A DNA stretch of 64,000 bases from Leptospira kemamanensis. Lineage in GTDB: Bacteria > Spirochaetota > Leptospiria > Leptospirales > Leptospiraceae. Numbering within the stretch: position 1 is the first letter of the stretch; the number at the start of each line of letters is the position of its first letter. The stretch covers positions 316,674 through 380,673 of the forward strand of contig NZ_RQGG01000013.1 in NCBI RefSeq assembly GCF_004769665.1, given 5' to 3'. This document shows, piece by piece, positions 56,742 to 64,000 of the stretch. The position numbers and the translations under genes are program-made. A model generated the notes under the pieces. That model did no database searches and was not told the DNA's origin. It saw only the letters and a list, made by a program, of their open reading frames with translations.

Positions 56742-57473
56742 ATGATTGCAAAGGTCAAAAAACAAAAACCGAAACAAATAAAAAAATCACCTGATGAAAG
56801 GGAATTATACGATTTATGGAATCGTTTAGAAGCAAAAGGATTATTCCAAAATCAAAGGGTCAGCCTTTCGTTTCGAATTCCTGGGGAAGGAAAAATGATC
56901 CTCATGGCAAAAGATTCTGGTAAAAAAGGAACTCTTTTTGTCTCTACGTTTTCTCTGGAACATCCAAACACAATGTTTGGTGGGAAAACATCTTTCCCTT
57001 TCCTTCCAAACCTCATACGTTTCCATGCACAACTATTGACTCTCCGAAAGGATGTGGGAGCGATAGTCCGGTTCTGTCCCCCGTGGAGTTCACAACTTCA
57101 TCGTTTGGACCACCCTCTACCTCTTGTGTTTGATGAACAGTGTCGCCAATTAGGAGCTCCCGTGGAAAACCTTCCACTCGACATTCATGGGAATTTGATC
57201 CCAAGTCCCATCCTACTCTCTGGTGCCAATGGGTTTACCTTAGGAGAAGAAGTGATCATCACAAGTGTCACAAGAGAAAAAGCCATTTATAATTCGGAAT
57301 TGATTGAAAAATGTGCCAAAGCCTATCTTTTAGCAATTGCCACAGGTGGAATGGTGCGTAAGATCCCTTGGTTTGTGCGGTTTATCGCCAAACAAAGATT
57401 ACTAAAGGATGAAAAAAAAGCTACGGAATTCTACCAAAGAGGAGAAAGGCCTACTGGATTTAAGGCTTACTGA
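56742..57473 (+). CDS. Degenerate class II aldolase/adducin-like protein
   Basis: 243 residues. Overall pattern follows the previous gene: RVSLSFRIPGEGKMILM, then VGAIVRFCPPWSSQLHRL where the family has V-LHTH, and LSGANGFTLGEEVIITS where it has NHG. The zinc-binding His residues are therefore replaced (RFCPP; GANG), so it is unlikely to be a metal-dependent aldolase. It may pair with the first protein as a heterodimer or bind a ligand. Basic N-terminus (KVKKQKPKQIKKS). Confidence 0.7.
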   Translation: MIAKVKKQKPKQIKKSPDERELYDLWNRLEAKGLFQNQRVSLSFRIPGEGKMILMAKDSGKKGTLFVSTFSLEHPNTMFGGKTSFPFLPNLIRFHAQLLTLRKDVGAIVRFCPPWSSQLHRLDHPLPLVFDEQCRQLGAPVENLPLDIHGNLIPSPILLSGANGFTLGEEVIITSVTREKAIYNSELIEKCAKAYLLAIATGGMVRKIPWFVRFIAKQRLLKDEKKATEFYQRGERPTGFKAY

Positions 57474-57518
57474 TCTTAGAAACCAATTTTGTTTTTAAGG
57501 ATGAATCCTAATTTGATT

Positions 57519-58529
57519 TCATGCTGATTTAGATACTTCGATTTCTTCTGGCCACTCAGCTTTGATTTCAAGAATTTTTGGAATTACAGTTAAAAATTCT
57601 TTCACTAGTTTCGGATCAAAATGAGTTCCTGCTTCTTTTTGTAAATAACTTAGAGCATCTTCTACTTCCCAAGCTTTTTTATAGGGTCGTACTGTTGTTA
57701 GAGCATCAAACACATCGGCAATTGCAATGATTCTGCCTTCCAAAGGAATGATTTCTCCGACAAGACCTTTGGGATAACCTGAACCATCAAATTTTTCATG
57801 ATGAGTGAGGGCTATGGACTTTGCGAGTCTTAATAAACTAGAGTGATGGTCTCCAATGATTTCGGCACCAATTTCTGGATGGCGTTTCATGATAAGCCAT
57901 TCCTCTTCTGTGAGTTTCCCTGGTTTTTGTATGATGGAATCAGGAATTCCAATTTTCCCAACATCATGCATGGGAGCTGCGTTTAAAATTTCTTCTGCCC
58001 CTTCTTCACTGTATCCAATTGCCCGAGCTAAGGTTTTGGAATAATGACTCATCCGAATCACATGCATTCCCGTTTCATTGTCTTTGTATTCCGATGCCAT
58101 TCCCAAACGTTGAATGATTTGTAACCGAGTGATTTTGACTTCCTCTCCATCCACAAGCGACAAATGTGTTTTGACTCGCGCTTTCACGATAGAAGGACTT
58201 ACTGGTTTTGTGATATAGTCCACCGCTCCTAAAGAAAATCCTTTTTCTTCATCACCAACATCGGTTAACGCTGTTACAAAGATCACTGGGATAAACTTGG
58301 TGATTTCGTTTGCTTTCAATTTTTGGCAGAGATCATAACCGGTAGTTTCTGGCATCATGACATCTAATAAAATTAAATTTGGCCTTTCGTTTTCTGCCAG
58401 TTCCCAACCTTTTTTAGCATCTTTTGCAAAATACAACGTATAATCATTTTTTAAAATTTCATTTAATATTTGTAAGTTGGTTGGTTCATCATCGATGATC
58501 AAAATTTTTGCTTTTTCGTAGGAATTCAC
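57519..58529 (-). CDS. Response regulator with HD-GYP domain (probable c-di-GMP phosphodiesterase)
   Basis: 336 residues. Receiver domain (~8-125): IIDDEPTN, phospho-acceptor Asp in ILLDVMMPETTGYD, and Lys in YITKPVSP. An HD-GYP domain follows: MSHYSKTLARAIG, APMHDVGKIGIPDSIIQKPGKL, MKRHPEIGAEII, ALTHHEKFDGSGYPKGL and ADVFDALTTVRPYKKA. The HD pair and the GYP triad are intact, so c-di-GMP hydrolysis is likely. It overlaps the upstream hybrid kinase gene by 4 bases and is probably its target. Confidence 0.93.
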   Translation of the reverse strand: MNSYEKAKILIIDDEPTNLQILNEILKNDYTLYFAKDAKKGWELAENERPNLILLDVMMPETTGYDLCQKLKANEITKFIPVIFVTALTDVGDEEKGFSLGAVDYITKPVSPSIVKARVKTHLSLVDGEEVKITRLQIIQRLGMASEYKDNETGMHVIRMSHYSKTLARAIGYSEEGAEEILNAAPMHDVGKIGIPDSIIQKPGKLTEEEWLIMKRHPEIGAEIIGDHHSSLLRLAKSIALTHHEKFDGSGYPKGLVGEIIPLEGRIIAIADVFDALTTVRPYKKAWEVEDALSYLQKEAGTHFDPKLVKEFLTVIPKILEIKAEWPEEIEVSKSA

Positions 58530-61500
58530 TTTTTTTCCTCTCCCAATTGTAGTTTTAGGTTTTCTAAAATCTGAATCGCACCTTCAAAATCAAATTGTTC
58601 CACAGCTTTTTGCAATTGAACCTGGACCTGTTTGTATCCACTTGTATCCATCCAAGTATCCAATTCCTTCCAAACTTCTGGATTCAGGTTTCCCTTTTGG
58701 AAAGACTGGATTAAACCTTCCAATTGCAATCGAATGGTTGCCCAATCCAAAGCGGAAACCGGTTTGGCTTGGTTTGCCATTGAATCCGCGCCCCAATCGT
58801 TTCTCAAAGATGGATCCAAAACTTTTGATCTTTCTTCCTTTCCGCTCTCTAACCAATGGAATACTTGTTGTAGAAGAGATGTTACCGTCTCCTCCATCAC
58901 TGCCCAATCGGATTTTGTGAGGGACAAAATCCCTTCCTTTTTTTCCCAATGAGTCAGTAGAGAAACCAAAGGATGGATCCCTAAATTGGCGGATGCACCC
59001 TTCCATTTATGAAGGAGTTGTTTGTTTGTTTCTAAGTCAGGTTCCTTAGGATTCCTTTCTGAAAACCAAAGCGCTTGGCTTTCCAGAAAGTCTCTCACAG
59101 CTGTCAGATAAAGTGTTTCCGAGCCATAAATCGCAATCCCGCGTTTCCAATCGAGAGTGGACAATTCTTCCTTGGAACTCAGTCCGGATTTTGAAATTCT
59201 TTTATCACCAACTTCCAATCTCACGTTTGGACTTTCATTAGCCTGGGGAGAAATATTCGGAACTTGAAACCATTTCGCAATTTCTAAGAATAATTCTTCT
59301 ACATCAATGGGTTTGGAAACAAAGCCATCCATTCCCGCTTCTTTTGCTTGTATTTTGTCTTCTTCAAAAACACTGGCAGACAATGCAAGGATGGGAATTC
59401 GTTTCCCTTCTCCCTTCGTTTGCATCAAACGAATTTGTTTGGTTGCTTCTAATCCATCCATCTCGGGCATTTGGATATCCATTAAAACCAAATCAAAATC
59501 TTGTTCACGAAAACGATCTAGCGCCTCACGTCCATTATGTGCAACAACCACATCATGCCCGTCTGCTTCCATAAGAATTTGAATGAGTTCCACGTTTTGT
59601 TTGACATCATCCACAATGAGGACTTTCATTTTTGGCAAAGGGATTATTTTTAAACCGGCAATTTCGGTGGTCGCGTTCCCAGAAAGAAGAGGCAAAGTAA
59701 AATAAAAATCACTTCCCTCTCCCACTCGACTTTCCACCCAAATCCGTCCTCCCATAAGTTCTACCAATTGTTTGGAAATGGTCGTGCCAAGGCCAGTTCC
59801 TCCAAATTTTCGACTCATCGAAACGTCTGCTTGTGTAAAGGGTTCAAATATTTTATCCAATCGGTCTTCTGAAATTCCAATTCCTGTATCATGGATATGA
59901 AAGAGCACCATACCACCGCTAGGTTTTACAGATAACCTAATTTTACCTTCTTTGGTAAATTTAATCGCATTGCCCACAAGATTGGTTAAAATTTGACGGA
60001 TTCTTAAACTATCCCCTTTATAATAATCTCCTAAATCATCCGCATATTCGGTATGGAAGGAAAGACCTTTCCTCTTGGCTTCCATTCCCAGTGTAGAAGA
60101 AACTTGGTCAACAAGGGATATCAAAGAAAAATCAACGATCTCCAATTCCACCGCACCACGATCAAGTTTTGCTGAATTTAATATATCATTTAAAAGTCGT
60201 AACAAGGATTTGGCGGAATTGCGAATGGTTTCTAAATGTTTTCGTTGGGATTGAGGGAGAGAATCCGCAAGTAACACTTCGGTAAAACCTATGATGGCAT
60301 TCATAGGTGTACGGATTTCATGGCTCATATTGGCAAGAAACGTAGATTTTGTAAAAGAAGCCATTTCTGCTTTTTCTTTCGATTCAATCAAAGCTTCTTC
60401 GATCCTACGACGATCGGTGTTATCTAAGATGACTCCATCTAAATACTTAACTTCTTTGTTCTCATCATAAACAATTCCTCCGTATTCCAAAACCCAACGA
60501 ATGTCTCCATTTTTGTGTTGGATCCGATAGTTTAAAACAAAGGTATCCGCAGTATCAATTGCATTTTGAATGGTATTGGCAACATGTTCACGGTCTTCGG
60601 GATAAATGATGTCAGAAAAATTACGAATCCGATTGGGCTCTAAAAAGTCTTTCGCTGGGTAACCAGATAATTGGTAAATCGCATCACTTAAAAAAATAGA
60701 AGACCAATATTCGTCAATCTCACAGCGATAAACAACTCCCGGAATATTTTGGATAAAAGACTTTAGTTGTTCTTCATTATCTCTTAAGGCATGTTCGATC
60801 ATGATTCGATCAGAGATATCACTGATTAGTCCTACAAAAATATCGTCTTGTGGAAGTTTGGTGTGACCTATGGCAAGTCGAATGGGAAACGTAGTCCCAT
60901 CTTTTCTGAGAGCAATTGTTTCTCTACCAATTCCTATGATTTTTGCCTGCCCTGTAGTCAGGTAATTATTTAAATAACCATCATGTTCCTCTCGAAACGG
61001 ACTTGGCATAAGAATGTTTACATTTTGTCCGATGATTTCTTCAGCGCTCCATCCAAACATTTTCTCAGCAGTATGATTGAATTCCTGAACAATACCCTTG
61101 GTATCAATCATCACGATGGCGTCGGCAGCGGTTCCAATAATCGCGCGAAGTCTTGATTCACTCTTTAATAGGTTTTGGAATAAATCTTTATAACTGATAA
61201 AAGCGGTGGTAACGATAGCAGAGCCAATGACAAATAAACTACCAAAACCAACAAGAAAGGCTAAGAACACTTGGTCAGTAGATGAGTTGTCAAGCTCTGT
61301 ACCAAGTGGAACCACAAAACGTGCAGCTGCCATACCAGTATAATGCATCCCAGAGATTGCAGATCCCATCACAATGCCACTGACACAGGAAAGATACAAG
61401 GGACGAATTTTCCATGTATTATTCTTCAATCGAAATTGGATAAACAGAGAAAGAATTGCAAGTGATATCGCAACCACAAGAGATACCAAAAACAAAATGG

Positions 61501-61966
61501 GATCATACAATAATTTTGGTTTCATCTGCATCGCAGACATTCCCATGTAATGCATAAAACCAATGCCCGCACCCACTAATACCCCAACAGAAATTAATTC
61601 CCAACGGGATATTTGTTTTTTGCTCAGTGTTTTTAAAGCAAAGTAAGAAGCAAAAAAACTAGGAAGAATGGATAATGTTGTGATAAGTTTGTCATAAGTA
61701 ACAGTTGTACACAAATCAAAAGACATCATTCCAATGAAATGCATCGACCAAACTGCTCCCCCAAGGGATAAACTAGCGGTAAACACAATGGCAAACTGAG
61801 AAAGTTGATTCCCTACTTCCGAAAACCGGTGTAAGAGGTAGAGGGATATCCAAGAAGCAAGGATTGAGATGAATATGGATAGGACAACCAACCACGTGTT
61901 ATAGGTTCCTTTCAGAAAATATATGTCAGTTGGGGAGAGGATAAAAAATTTCTGCAACAAATCCAT
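58526..61966 (-). CDS. MHYT-domain hybrid sensor histidine kinase
   Basis: 1146 residues. Seven transmembrane segments (~20-260) with three MHYT repeats (WSMHFIGMMSFD, FMHYMGMSAMQ, GMHYTGMAAARF), proposed to bind copper and sense O2, CO or NO. Two PAS domains follow (~270-390, ~395-520), HisKA (MSHEIRTPMNAIIGF), HATPase (VGNAIKFTKEGKI, DTGIGISEDRL, GTGLGTTISKQ), a receiver (~780-900: VLIVDD, LVLMDIQMPEMDG, GFVSKPIDVEE), a linker and a C-terminal HPt-like domain (LHKWKGASANLGIH). It would pass phosphate to the receiver of the HD-GYP protein overlapping its end. Confidence 0.93.
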   Translation of the reverse strand: MDLLQKFFILSPTDIYFLKGTYNTWLVVLSIFISILASWISLYLLHRFSEVGNQLSQFAIVFTASLSLGGAVWSMHFIGMMSFDLCTTVTYDKLITTLSILPSFFASYFALKTLSKKQISRWELISVGVLVGAGIGFMHYMGMSAMQMKPKLLYDPILFLVSLVVAISLAILSLFIQFRLKNNTWKIRPLYLSCVSGIVMGSAISGMHYTGMAAARFVVPLGTELDNSSTDQVFLAFLVGFGSLFVIGSAIVTTAFISYKDLFQNLLKSESRLRAIIGTAADAIVMIDTKGIVQEFNHTAEKMFGWSAEEIIGQNVNILMPSPFREEHDGYLNNYLTTGQAKIIGIGRETIALRKDGTTFPIRLAIGHTKLPQDDIFVGLISDISDRIMIEHALRDNEEQLKSFIQNIPGVVYRCEIDEYWSSIFLSDAIYQLSGYPAKDFLEPNRIRNFSDIIYPEDREHVANTIQNAIDTADTFVLNYRIQHKNGDIRWVLEYGGIVYDENKEVKYLDGVILDNTDRRRIEEALIESKEKAEMASFTKSTFLANMSHEIRTPMNAIIGFTEVLLADSLPQSQRKHLETIRNSAKSLLRLLNDILNSAKLDRGAVELEIVDFSLISLVDQVSSTLGMEAKRKGLSFHTEYADDLGDYYKGDSLRIRQILTNLVGNAIKFTKEGKIRLSVKPSGGMVLFHIHDTGIGISEDRLDKIFEPFTQADVSMSRKFGGTGLGTTISKQLVELMGGRIWVESRVGEGSDFYFTLPLLSGNATTEIAGLKIIPLPKMKVLIVDDVKQNVELIQILMEADGHDVVVAHNGREALDRFREQDFDLVLMDIQMPEMDGLEATKQIRLMQTKGEGKRIPILALSASVFEEDKIQAKEAGMDGFVSKPIDVEELFLEIAKWFQVPNISPQANESPNVRLEVGDKRISKSGLSSKEELSTLDWKRGIAIYGSETLYLTAVRDFLESQALWFSERNPKEPDLETNKQLLHKWKGASANLGIHPLVSLLTHWEKKEGILSLTKSDWAVMEETVTSLLQQVFHWLESGKEERSKVLDPSLRNDWGADSMANQAKPVSALDWATIRLQLEGLIQSFQKGNLNPEVWKELDTWMDTSGYKQVQVQLQKAVEQFDFEGAIQILENLKLQLGEEKK

Positions 61967-62011
61967 AGATGATCAAATCAGAGGTTTAGAAAAAACGAAT
62001 GTATTCTGTCC

Positions 62012-62062
62012 CCATTCTTTGACAATGGAATCTGATGAAAAGGAAGTAATTACAAAGAATGG
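62012..62062. repeat. 10-base inverted repeat upstream of the hybrid kinase gene
   Basis: CCATTCTTTG (62012-62021) and CAAAGAATGG (62053-62062) are perfect inverse complements with 31 bases between. It lies 46-96 bases upstream of the hybrid kinase start. An operator or a relic of an element; the rest of 61967-62160 shows nothing else. Confidence 0.4.
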
Positions 62063-62162
62063 AAAATGAATTGGTATGTATCCGTACTTTTCCTAATCAA
62101 TAAAAAGGAAATAAAAAGAATGCAAAAAAGGTAATGAGATTCGCTATAAAAAATGCTGTTTA

Positions 62163-62690
62163 TCATAGGTTTAAGTCTTTTACGCAACGAAACCCATTAT
62201 TATTAAAAGGTGAATCTTTTTGAATCTTGCCACGATAAGATAGTCCGTGGCCTTTGCAGGTTTTTTCAGAACACCACCAGGATCCACCTCAAGCAACATA
62301 TCCCCTCTCAGCTTCAGTGGGTAACCTCATTTGGTAAAATTCACAGTATGCTTTTGCATCTAGATACGAAACACAAACAATAGGATCATCGTCCCGATTC
62401 GGAATGTTTGATTGTTTTCCAAACGGATACAAAAAATTGGCCCCCATCTTTTTTTCCCATTCCCAATCTTTCATTCTTTCCAAAGAGAGCATACAATTTC
62501 CATTCTTTCACATTCCTTCACATCACGTTCCTATATTTTTGTAATGCGTTCTATCTCTTTGGCTGTCAATAATTCAGGAGCGTTTCGACTAGTGAATCTG
62601 AGAAAAACCCAACCTTTCAATCAATTCTTTTCGCAGTCTCTCCATTTCTTTTTGGAAACTTGAATTCGATTGGGATCTAATTTGGAATGG
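62163..62690 (-). pseudogene. Decayed formylglycine-generating enzyme/sulfatase-modifying-factor gene
   Basis: The minus strand keeps the SUMF1/FGE signature: NIPNRDDDPIVCVSYLDAK followed by AYCEFYQMRLPTEAE, and after an in-frame TGA, GGSWWCSEKTCKGHG and NNNGFRCVKDLNL ending at 62163. The usual ~100 residues between PTEAE and GGSW are missing, so the domain is deleted in the middle. The TGA replaces the Arg codon expected in RGGSW (CGA to TGA). Upstream bases (to ~62690) hold coding-like fragments interrupted by stops (SSFQKEMERLRKELIERLGF, ELLTAKEIERITKI). No intact enzyme could be made. Confidence 0.75.
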
Positions 62691-62703
62691 TCCCAAAAGT
62701 ATA

Positions 62704-62723
62704 CCGATAGGTTCACTTATCGG
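62704..62723 (+). promoter_or_regulatory. Inverted repeat upstream of the SDR gene
   Basis: CCGATA (62704-62709) and TATCGG (62718-62723) flank 8 bases, ~57 bases before the SDR start. An operator-like site or weak hairpin; no regulator gene is adjacent. Confidence 0.3.
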
Positions 62724-62779
62724 CTAACATTGAATTAAAATGATTTGCCAAGTACCTTAAAAGTACAACATTTACTAAA

Positions 62780-63532
62780 ATGGATTCTAGTTTAAAAAGT
62801 AAAAATGCCATCGTTACAGGTGGTGCGCTCGGTATTGGAAAGGAAACATGTATTTTACTCGCGAAACGAGGAGCCAATGTCCTGGTTTCTGATATCAAAG
62901 TGGAAGAAGGAACACTTGTCGTAGAAAAAATTCAATCATTTGGTGGAAATGCAACTTTCCTCAAATGTGATGTCACCAAGGAAGATGAAATTATAGAACT
63001 CACCCATCATTTTGTCAACCAAAACAAACGCCTAGACATCATGATCAATAATGCAGGCATTGCAAACAAACCGACTTTTATGCATAAAGTGACAACAGAG
63101 GTTTGGAACCAACTCTTACTTTTAGATTTAACAAGTGTCTTTTGGTGTCAGAAGTATGCAACTAAACTAATGTTAGCCGACAAAAAAGGGGGTTCCATTG
63201 TCAATGTTGCGTCCATCGCAGGGCTTGGTGCCTCCCCTTCGCTTGGGCCCTATTGCGTGGCCAAAGCTGGTGTGATCGAACTCACTACAACGGCCGCATT
63301 GGAAGTAGCAAAAGCAGGGGTTCGGATCAATGCAGTTTGTCCTGGTTGGACAGAAACTGCCATCCTGGATGTCGCAGGAGAACGAGGAAGAGTCGCTATG
63401 GAAAAAAACATTCCAATGGGACGACTTGGCAAACCGAGTGAAGTCGCAAATCTCATCGCTTTTTTAGCATCAGAGGAATCCAGTTTTATCACGGGATCTG
63501 TGTATAGAATTGATGGTGGGACTAGAAGTTAG
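62780..63532 (+). CDS. Short-chain dehydrogenase/reductase
   Basis: 250 residues, classical SDR. Cofactor motif TGGALGIG, then NNAGIANKP, and the catalytic Ser in VNVASIAG with the YCVAKAG Tyr-x3-Lys. The acidic residue after the second strand (VSDIKVEEG) suggests NAD(H) rather than NADP(H). It reduces or oxidises an alcohol or ketone; substrate unknown. Starts at ATG 62780. Confidence 0.9.
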   Translation: MDSSLKSKNAIVTGGALGIGKETCILLAKRGANVLVSDIKVEEGTLVVEKIQSFGGNATFLKCDVTKEDEIIELTHHFVNQNKRLDIMINNAGIANKPTFMHKVTTEVWNQLLLLDLTSVFWCQKYATKLMLADKKGGSIVNVASIAGLGASPSLGPYCVAKAGVIELTTTAALEVAKAGVRINAVCPGWTETAILDVAGERGRVAMEKNIPMGRLGKPSEVANLIAFLASEESSFITGSVYRIDGGTRS

Positions 63533-63551
63533 TTCCTTGAAAGGGATACGG

Positions 63552-63653
63552 CGGGCTTGGTCTGACGGATGTCAGACGGGAGCGTTAGCGCACCCCGAAG
63601 GAGCCCGGTCCCCGAAGGAAATCAATCCCTACTTTTTTTAAAACGGTAGGGAT
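63552..63653. repeat. Structured intergenic element with nested inverted repeats
   Basis: Within 102 bases: an outer pair CGGGCT (63552-63557)/AGCCCG (63602-63607), an inner perfect stem GTCTGAC (63560-63566)/GTCAGAC (63571-63577), a repeated CCCCGAAGGA on either side of the outer 3' arm, and a separate stem ATCCCTAC (63625-63632)/GTAGGGAT (63646-63653) with a T-rich loop. It is GC-richer than its surroundings. It could be a dispersed intergenic repeat, a small RNA or part of a terminator of the SDR gene. Confidence 0.55.
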
Positions 63654-64000
63654 AGGAACAGATCAAAAATTCTTCGGGGATTCAAACCCCCTAATCTCCT
63701 CATTCTAATCCGCACAAATCCCCTAATTCCCATTCAGAACTTAACACCTGTGCCCCAAAATTAGGCTCTTCCAACGAGTCACCTTCTAGAAGCCATTCCC
63801 ATAGAACCATAAACTCTAGAAAAGTCTCTCCAAAGCTAGGACACACAGTAGAATCTAAGCCTAGAACCAAAAAAGGAACAAAGAAATTAACCGCAAAGGG
63901 GAAACATTCACCCATTCCCTCAAAAACTACAAACGAAGGAGCCTACATTCCCCAACCTACTTCCTCAGAGATACATTTAGAAGGGATAAACAATCAACAC
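63654..64000. other. No recognisable gene to the right edge
   Basis: Both strands have medium-length open frames: about 100 codons on the plus strand from just after a stop near 63692 to the edge with no ATG, and 71 codons on the minus strand (63700-63915). Neither shows a domain, ribosome site or signal peptide. The base composition (C/A-rich on the plus strand) differs from neighbouring genes. A gene entering from the right cannot be excluded. Confidence 0.4.

Noticed and set aside
63700..63915. A 71-codon minus-strand frame near the right edge.
   Set aside because: No ribosome site, no domain; the region is also open on the plus strand, so composition explains it.

Overview
The window looks like a stretch of chromosome from a spirochaete, most likely the genus Leptospira. 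This rests on recognition of protein families, not on any search. The supporting signs are a short periplasmic-type FlaB flagellin, a secreted protein resembling the flagellar coiling protein FcpB, the order metY-metX-metW, spirochaete-type lipoprotein signals (LVLHC, LAFC), frequent TTG and GTG starts, moderately AT-rich DNA, and many large sensory proteins. I cannot fix the species; a saprophytic (L. biflexa-like) member is a guess. Most of the window is ordinary, dense core chromosome. I see no prophage, transposase, CRISPR array or rRNA.

Layout. 1-4.5 kb: a partial GNAT acetyltransferase, fliN, an AAA ATPase, the FcpB-like gene, a zinc-ribbon membrane protein and rsmE. 4.5-6.1 kb: a predicted outer-membrane protein. 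6.3-9.3 kb: the methionine operon metY-metX-metW. 9.6-11.8 kb: ilvA and flaB on the minus strand; flaB has its own terminator and a structured leader. 12.0-23.7 kb: one long plus-strand run, ispH, a soluble histidine kinase, a REC-ATPase hybrid, CheY, STAS, CheA, a three-PAS chemoreceptor, CheW, CheD and CheB. 23.7-31.6 kb (minus): both subunits of a biotin-dependent acyl-CoA carboxylase behind a partner-switching module (coiled-coil protein, GAF-phosphatase-kinase fusion, STAS). 31.6-41 kb: tRNA-Ala, def, a lone RND transporter, a NodB-like deacetylase, tyrS, glpD and a lipoprotein. 41.2-45.5 kb: the macromolecular synthesis cluster rpsU-yqeY-dnaG-rpoD. 45.6-54 kb: a degenerate GGDEF-like protein, fbp, a small lipoprotein, an HD-like protein, the pyruvate dehydrogenase operon pdhABC, a small unknown gene and fliG. 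54-64 kb: tRNA-Asp, a CDP-alcohol phosphatidyltransferase, a histone H1-like protein, a decayed gene, a pair of class II aldolase-like genes, an HD-GYP/MHYT hybrid-kinase pair, a decayed sulfatase-modifying-factor gene, an SDR dehydrogenase and a structured intergenic element.

How the genes fit together. The main theme is motility and signal processing: C-ring proteins (FliN, FliG), filament proteins (FlaB, FcpB-like), a nearly complete chemosensory pathway without a CheR methyltransferase, a two-protein partner switch, and a probable c-di-GMP phosphodiesterase paired with a membrane hybrid kinase. Around it sit core metabolism (methionine, isoprenoid, acyl-CoA carboxylation, pyruvate oxidation, gluconeogenesis, glycerol-3-phosphate) and the transcription, translation and replication machinery.

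No clear-cut novel system stands out. The best candidates for a second look are the phosphatase-kinase-STAS module attached to the carboxylase genes, the kinase/REC-ATPase/STAS additions to the Che cluster, the catalytically degenerate aldolase paralogue, the flaB leader, and the structured element near 63.6 kb.
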